This document shows positions 58,616-64,000 of a DNA stretch of 64,000 nt, piece by piece (position 1 is the first letter of the stretch; every line of letters starts with the position of its first letter). The stretch comes from Glandiceps talaboti (taxonomy: Eukaryota > Hemichordata > Enteropneusta > Spengelidae): positions 14,560,651 through 14,624,650 of the forward strand of contig NC_135563.1 of assembly GCF_964340395.1 (NCBI RefSeq), written 5' to 3'. Under the pieces are notes generated by a model, which made no database searches, was not told where the DNA came from, and worked only from the letters and a program-made list of their open reading frames with translations. The translations under genes were made by a program, and so were the position numbers.

Positions 58616-59529
58616 CTACCTTCTTTGTCTCCTCCTTAATGTAGTTATAGCAATTCATGACATAAAACTTTCAAGATTTGTGCATTTTCTGTTTATGGTT
58701 ATCAACTTGTTCATGGATACATACAATGTATAATGTACAAGACACAAAAACTACTAAGTCAAATGTCACGGCATGGCACGGCAAGGCTTCCAAACATGAT
58801 ATGTTGAATTGGGTAAAACTATAGTTACTACTGAAAGGAAATCCAAGGAAGATGACACCTTAAGAAAGCTTCTTACAGTCTTTCCTTAGCCTCAGGTGAT
58901 ATCCTAACTTCCTCCTATCTACAATGTATGTCGTTTACGTTCTTGCCCTTTTCAATTATACATGTATCCCCAACCTTTTCAAAATGCATTTTGCGACATT
59001 AAGAAATATTTCTTGTTGAAATTTGATTACTGACCTCACACAGCATACGTCATACATGTTAATTTCCAAGTGTACGCTAGGAACATATTAACCAACTGAG
59101 TAATAATGGAAATGCAGATAGTATAAATGTACGTGTACATGTACATGATAAACTTTAAATGAATACTTATATTACTTTTACTAGCGTAAGTGGAAAACAT
59201 GATACTTGTTTGTATGTATGCATTAGGTTTCAAATTTAGTATTAAGGTTATTTCTTGAATCATCAGTGACATTTTTCTTGATAATCATATTTACTCACGC
59301 AGTATTAAAATGTAAAAGATTTGTAATATTGCTAAAAGTAAATTATTATCTGTTATATATGTACCAGAGATTACTTGCACCAGAGTCCACACATACTAGT
59401 GTCATTGCACTGCAGTGCAATACCCAAAATATTTTTGCATACCTGCATGCAAATGAGATGCAAATGAGGATGCATTAGTGTGTTCTATATGAAAGCATGT
59501 GATCACTGCAATTTTTATGGAAATTTGTG

Positions 59530-59770
59530 GTTTCGGATAAACATCATGGAATAAGAACCCCATGCCGCATGAGTGCCAGTGTGGGTATTCAGGGGTATTT
59601 GTACAAAATGTAATCATGCTTGAAGTGTTTCCTGATGCACTTTCACTCGCTATGCTTGTGAAAGTATATACTTAGTAACTGCCTCAGAGAACACTGCAAG
59701 CACTCGTACAAATACTCCAATTATGCTACTCTTGTACTCACGTGTCTTGGGATTCTGTCACAGTATCACT
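59530..59770 (-). repeat. Dispersed repeat, inverted copy of 39005-39165, foldback form
   Basis: The reverse complement of 59635-59770 reads GAGTGCTTGCAGTGTTCTCT, GAGGCAGT and CTTTCACAAGC, as in the + copy. The adjacent forward block (GAACCCCATGCCGCATGAG) repeats the same ends in opposite orientation, so the locus can fold back. Confidence 0.65.
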
Positions 59771-60847
59771 GTGCTTCTGACATTGTCACTTTTAAGTCAT
59801 CCAGACACTTCCAGTATGACATGAATTGAAAATTATTTCCAACATACATACATATGTTGTAAATTTCCTTTTTTTTCCTTTTTTTTTAATCTTCTGCCCA
59901 ACTAGTAATTACTAATTACAAATATGTCCTTGGGAGAAAGAGGATTGATTGACTGACCGACCGACCAACTCATCATAAGGTGTCACGATGAGATATGAAA
60001 ATACGTACATATACAGTAGGGTCGTCTTTTATATGCAAGAATCATAACGTTGATATGAATATGTTTGGAACAATTTTATACATTACGTGCACATGTACAG
60101 AAACAACTGGTAATGATTGTATAGTATCAAGATAAACCTGATTATAGAGGAATTTAAACAGAAGTTCAGAATAAAAAATTAATAAAGATGAAATAGATAG
60201 CTTAGTCATTATACGTGCAACAGCTGTTGTTGTCTCAAGAGATATATTATTATCCATATCGGAGATAGGAGATACCTGTGGTATCTGTAGCCAAGTCTCT
60301 CCTTAATACTCTCCTTCAATCTCACTGATACAGAGATAAGATACATGTACGGAGGTATCAGTAGCCAAGTCTCTAGTTTCTATCCATCTAATATCAGTAA
60401 TTAATCATTCCAGACCGATTTCAATCAGATAGTCTATTAGACCAAAAATGCCATTGAATTCCCGAAATGACACAATCAACATGTTGCCTTCACATGTACG
60501 TGACTGTTTGATAATACAAAATGTATGTGTAGTATAAAGATCAAATATGTTTTGTAATTGCTCTTCGAGGAATTGCCTTTTTTGTGCAATTTTACTTTAC
60601 TCTTGAAAGATCGTGAAGAATATTCCTACCTCTATTGTACATTGGGATGTGTTTTATTCATGTAAAAAGTCAAATGTAACCGAATATCAAGATATGAAAG
60701 TGATGTACAATGTATGTCCTGGACTCGTCTTTAAATTATTATATTGATTAACTTTTACTATTAAACTGACATTCAGACATATGTACATGTAGGGACAGAT
60801 AGCCCCCGGACACTGTCATGTATCCCTCAATTTGATGAGTATTTATA

Positions 60848-61890
60848 GCATGTGAAGTGTTTTCATGAGTAACTTCCTGGTTGTCAAACACATTTCATGT
60901 TTGATTCTACAGACAAACTCTCTGTGTGTCTGATTCCGATTCTGGTACAATGTACATGTGTACATGTACATCAATATGATTTGTGAATCTGACATGGTGA
61001 AAGTGGCTAAATGTCTTTATCTCTATTTCCATCTTTTGTGTTGTTTGTTTTGTTCCGGGTGATTGCCACCTTCCAACATCTGTCCCTGTGTAATAGAAAA
61101 TCTTGTTTGAATCTTGCGCTTTTGAGTAGCTAATCAGGATGAGCGTTACATTGGCAGCTGTGCACACTGGAGAAATTTAGAAAACAAACAAATGTACACA
61201 GGGAGGATTGTATTGATGACAAGACCTGTTGGTGGCAGTGTAGTCTCTCTGAACGATTTTGAAAAAAGCATGCTGATTGGTTGAAGAAACCTTTCAAGAT
61301 CCTTGAGATTCAAACAAGATTTTCCAGTACACAGGGTCAGATGTGGGAAGGTGGTGATCACCTGGAACAAAACAAATGGCACAAAATGATAGGAATAGAG
61401 GTACATTGTAAATAAAGACATCTAGCCACTTTTACCACATTAGATTTTAATCAGATTGATGTACATTTACCTGGTTGTTAGTACTAATGAGGTGTGAAGA
61501 ATTTTCTTGAATAACTTCCCTTTGACAAACACACATTTTGTGTTTAATTCTACCAGCAAAGTCCAAATGATTCTGATTCTGGTACAAATGTATGTGGTAA
61601 TTACAAATATGTAGCTCTAATGTATATCCATCACATGTGAAGAATTTTTGTGACTAACTTCCCTTTGTCAAACAAATTTGTATTTAATTCTACCGACAAA
61701 CTATCTGATTCTGATTTTGGTACAAAGTACATTTGAGTTAGCTCTAATGGTCAAACTTTCATGAGATGTGAGGAATCTTCGTGAGTAATTTTCCTTTGTC
61801 AAGCAACACGTTGTGTTTGATTCTACCGACATACCCCAGGTAATACCAATTCTGATACAAGTTAAAGCAGTTGTTATGATACAAAAATCC
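60848..61890. repeat. ~130-150-bp degenerate tandem array interrupted by a foldback element
   Basis: Four units share GTGAAGAATTTT or GTGAAGTGTTTTC, TAACTTCC, TTTGTCAAAC, TTTAATTCTACC(G/A) and TGATTCTGATT. One unit (60848-60965) is separated from the other three (61490-61890) by the element at 60966-61464. Confidence 0.82.
60966..61464. mobile_element. Foldback element with ~150-bp imperfect inverted arms
   Basis: Left GTACATCAATATGATTTGTG, GAAAGTGGCTAAATGTCTTT, TGTTTTGTTCCGGGTGAT, GCCACCTTCCAACATCTG and AAAATCTTGTTTGAATC. Right gives the reverse complement GATTCAAACAAGATTTTCC, CAGATGTGGGAAGGTGG, ATCACCTGGAACAAAACAAA, AAAGACATCTAGCCACTTTT and ATCAGATTGATGTAC. The ~185-base centre is less paired. 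No convincing coding frame. Confidence 0.88.
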
Positions 61891-63202
61891 TCAATTAAAA
61901 TGTAGATATTCAGTGTGTGTATCGTCAAAAGCCTTTCTATGCATTTAAGGCACTTTATTGCCCTTCAAATGTTGGATAAATATTACAAAACTACACTACT
62001 GGTAATTGAGGTTCCATGAAGACAACTGTATAGGTATGCTATAGCCCTGAGGGATACAAATGTTCTGTTTTTCAGATTCACTTTTAAATTAGTTAACTTA
62101 AAGCTTGGAAGGTCCAGGGCATATAATTAATTGATTTTAGTATACGTGCACACAGAAGGGGAAACAGACATGTTTTGTTGCCTGAATAATGCGTGTTTAT
62201 GGGGATTTTTTTTCTAACATATTGTGTTTAATAGACAGTTCAATTTGAATTAATGTTTCAACTGTGGTAAAATTAAAATCCATACAGAAAGAAATTGATG
62301 ATTTAAATTTTGATTTTCTTAAATTTTGTTAAAATGCAATCATTGCATGTATATGTACTTCATGGAGGTGTGGTCAATGAAATCTTTGACATTTTGGAGA
62401 TTTGAGTCATTAGGCCAAAAAAAAAATTGTTTTTGGTCAGCTTAAATCACTTAAATCAGCGTCAGTCTTTTTTTTGCATGTTTGTCCAGCCCATGTAGTC
62501 TGCAGATTTGTGGGGAAACACAAAATAACCCTCCCTACTTCAGTGAAGACAACTGCAGAGCCAATCATGAACAAGCAAATGACATCTGCCCCACATACAC
62601 ATTTGCTCTAAAGTACATTGTACAAAATAAAACGAACAGTACATGTAACTGCCATAGATAGTAAATTGAGTGACAGGTTTGTTGAGATTCAAAAAAAAAG
62701 CATGTCGTCGCAACATTTTAGACAAACTGTTCTGACCAGAAACAATCCTTTTTTTCTTTCTTGGCCTTATACATGTAGAATACACTTTAACGTACAGGTA
62801 AAATAGTGAGGGATCGCCGAACGACTGTGTGTATCATACACATTTTATGTTCCCTAAGAACAATTTAGATAGATAAGAAACTGGCTTCCCACAGACCAAG
62901 CCAGCATGTCTTGTTTTCTGAGATTTACCATTAAAGTAAAGTCTTTTCCTTGAGTTTTAAAGGTTCCATCCATCCACCCACTCACTGCACTATACCCTTG
63001 TTTCAAAATGTCAATCACTACTTAGTTGGAGACTGTAGCTACAAATGTATTCTATCTGGATCTGTGCCTGCAAGTGCTGTGACCTAATGAGAGAAATACT
63101 AGATTTTAACAATCTCCGGGTTGAGTAGTAGTAAAACCTGACTATTACAGTTGTACATTTGTACCACCGAAAGATTTGACTGTTTTCATCAAAAGTGCCC
63201 AG

Positions 63203-63290
63203 AAGGAATGAGTGTCCACAGGAGTGAGTGTCCACAGTGAGTTACAAAATGTAGTGTCCACAACGAGTGAGTGTCCACAGCAAGTGAAAG
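63203..63290. repeat. Short GAGTGTCCACA repeat
   Basis: GAGTGTCCACA or TAGTGTCCACA occurs five times at irregular 16-36-base spacing. Confidence 0.75.
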
Positions 63291-64000
63291 ATCAAATGTA
63301 AACAAAAGATGCTAAATTCCTACAAACCAAGTTAGCAATGAGAAGAAAAAAATATCATATCACTAATGGTTATTTGCTTCGTATTATAAATATAGTATTC
63401 TAGATATTGTACTTTAATATAGCTGTTTTTTTCATGTACAGAAATGTCTGTTTAACTACTTTCAAATGTACTTTCATTAATACTAGAGGTGGAAAGTAAA
63501 GCCCTGTATGATTTCATGTATCAATGAGTTCATTTAGACTTAATACACAAAGGTTAAAGGTCATTGAAGTCAGCTGGCAATGACAGCATTGCTTTGTGTC
63601 TCAAATCCCTGCATGTGTCAGCTGGTTTCTAGTTGGCATTATTATTATTATATTCTTTATTTCAGGCCATTAAAAAAGTCCCATACAACCACAAAAAAAT
63701 AAAAATACTATAGAAAAAAAAACCCCAACTAATTTTACAATACATTTTACATTTGTGTCACTTGACTTTGTGGTATAAAATGATATTTATGTTTGTTAAC
63801 ATATTTGGGTTGTGATTCATACATGCACATGTCTACAATACGAATAAAATTGAAATGTCTTGAAATTCTGTTACAAAAACTATCATTGTCAGTCTCTTCT
63901 CTGTGTGCATGGCTTGCGTAAAAGTTAAAACAGGTCACCTCCCACAGAGTGGAAAAATAATATTTGTCGTAATATACCAATAAATTATGAAATAGTTCGT

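Larger units (their letters stand above)
51838..64000. other. Downstream non-coding region
   Basis: It contains the 3' UTR of gene 2, then ~12 kb without a supported exon on either strand. Apart from the SINE-like, trinucleotide, dispersed-repeat and foldback features listed, the sequence looks unique and AT-rich. Open frames of 60-90 codons here lack splice context and recognisable domains. Confidence 0.6.

Noticed and set aside
58227-58733. Long frames on both strands (113-143 residues)
   Set aside because: They are produced by CAC/CAT/GTC trinucleotide repeats.

Overview
This is an AT-rich, intron-rich animal nuclear DNA window. The coding exons have clean GT/AG borders, short exons and long introns. 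The rest is dense in microsatellites, minisatellites, short inverted-repeat (MITE-like) elements and the palindrome TACATGTA. No prokaryotic gene organisation, CRISPR array or operon is visible. The repeat style, a tRNA-derived SINE-like element and the element that starts near TAGTCCCCGC suggest a marine invertebrate (mollusc, brachiopod, amphioxus or similar). The sequence alone does not settle the lineage.

Two protein-coding genes can be supported, both on the + strand. The first (192-12675) is the 3' part of MAN2B2, a lysosomal/secreted family 38 alpha-mannosidase. Eleven phase-compatible exons encode the last ~581 residues. The N-terminal catalytic half lies left of the window. The second (17852-18642 joined to 51624-51837) is a two-exon model of 334 residues. 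It has a signal peptide and a cysteine-patterned domain resembling a divergent SUEL/rhamnose-binding lectin. Its single predicted intron is about 33 kb. I do not recognise the protein as a named gene.

Layout: 1-12675 MAN2B2 exons and introns; 12676-17851 intergenic DNA with a MITE, duplications and a complex microsatellite cluster just upstream of gene 2; 17852-18642 exon 1 of gene 2; 18643-51623 its giant intron, carrying most of the mobile and tandem repeats (nested inverted-repeat elements at 31.7-33.5 kb, a near-perfect palindrome at 35.8 kb, a 151-bp tandem-bearing element at 37.3-38.2 kb, foldback elements at 42.3 and 46.4 kb, a 26-bp minisatellite at 48 kb); 51624-51837 terminal exon; 51838-64000 apparently non-coding, with a SINE-like element at 55 kb, a trinucleotide tract at 58.4 kb and a foldback element interrupting a tandem array at 61 kb.

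The two genes share no obvious pathway beyond both encoding proteins of the secretory route. MAN2B2 trims N-glycans in lysosomes, while the second protein is probably secreted and, if lectin-like, would bind glycans. Treat that as coincidence unless shown otherwise. The most novel material is the second gene and the layered set of non-autonomous inverted-repeat elements in its intron.
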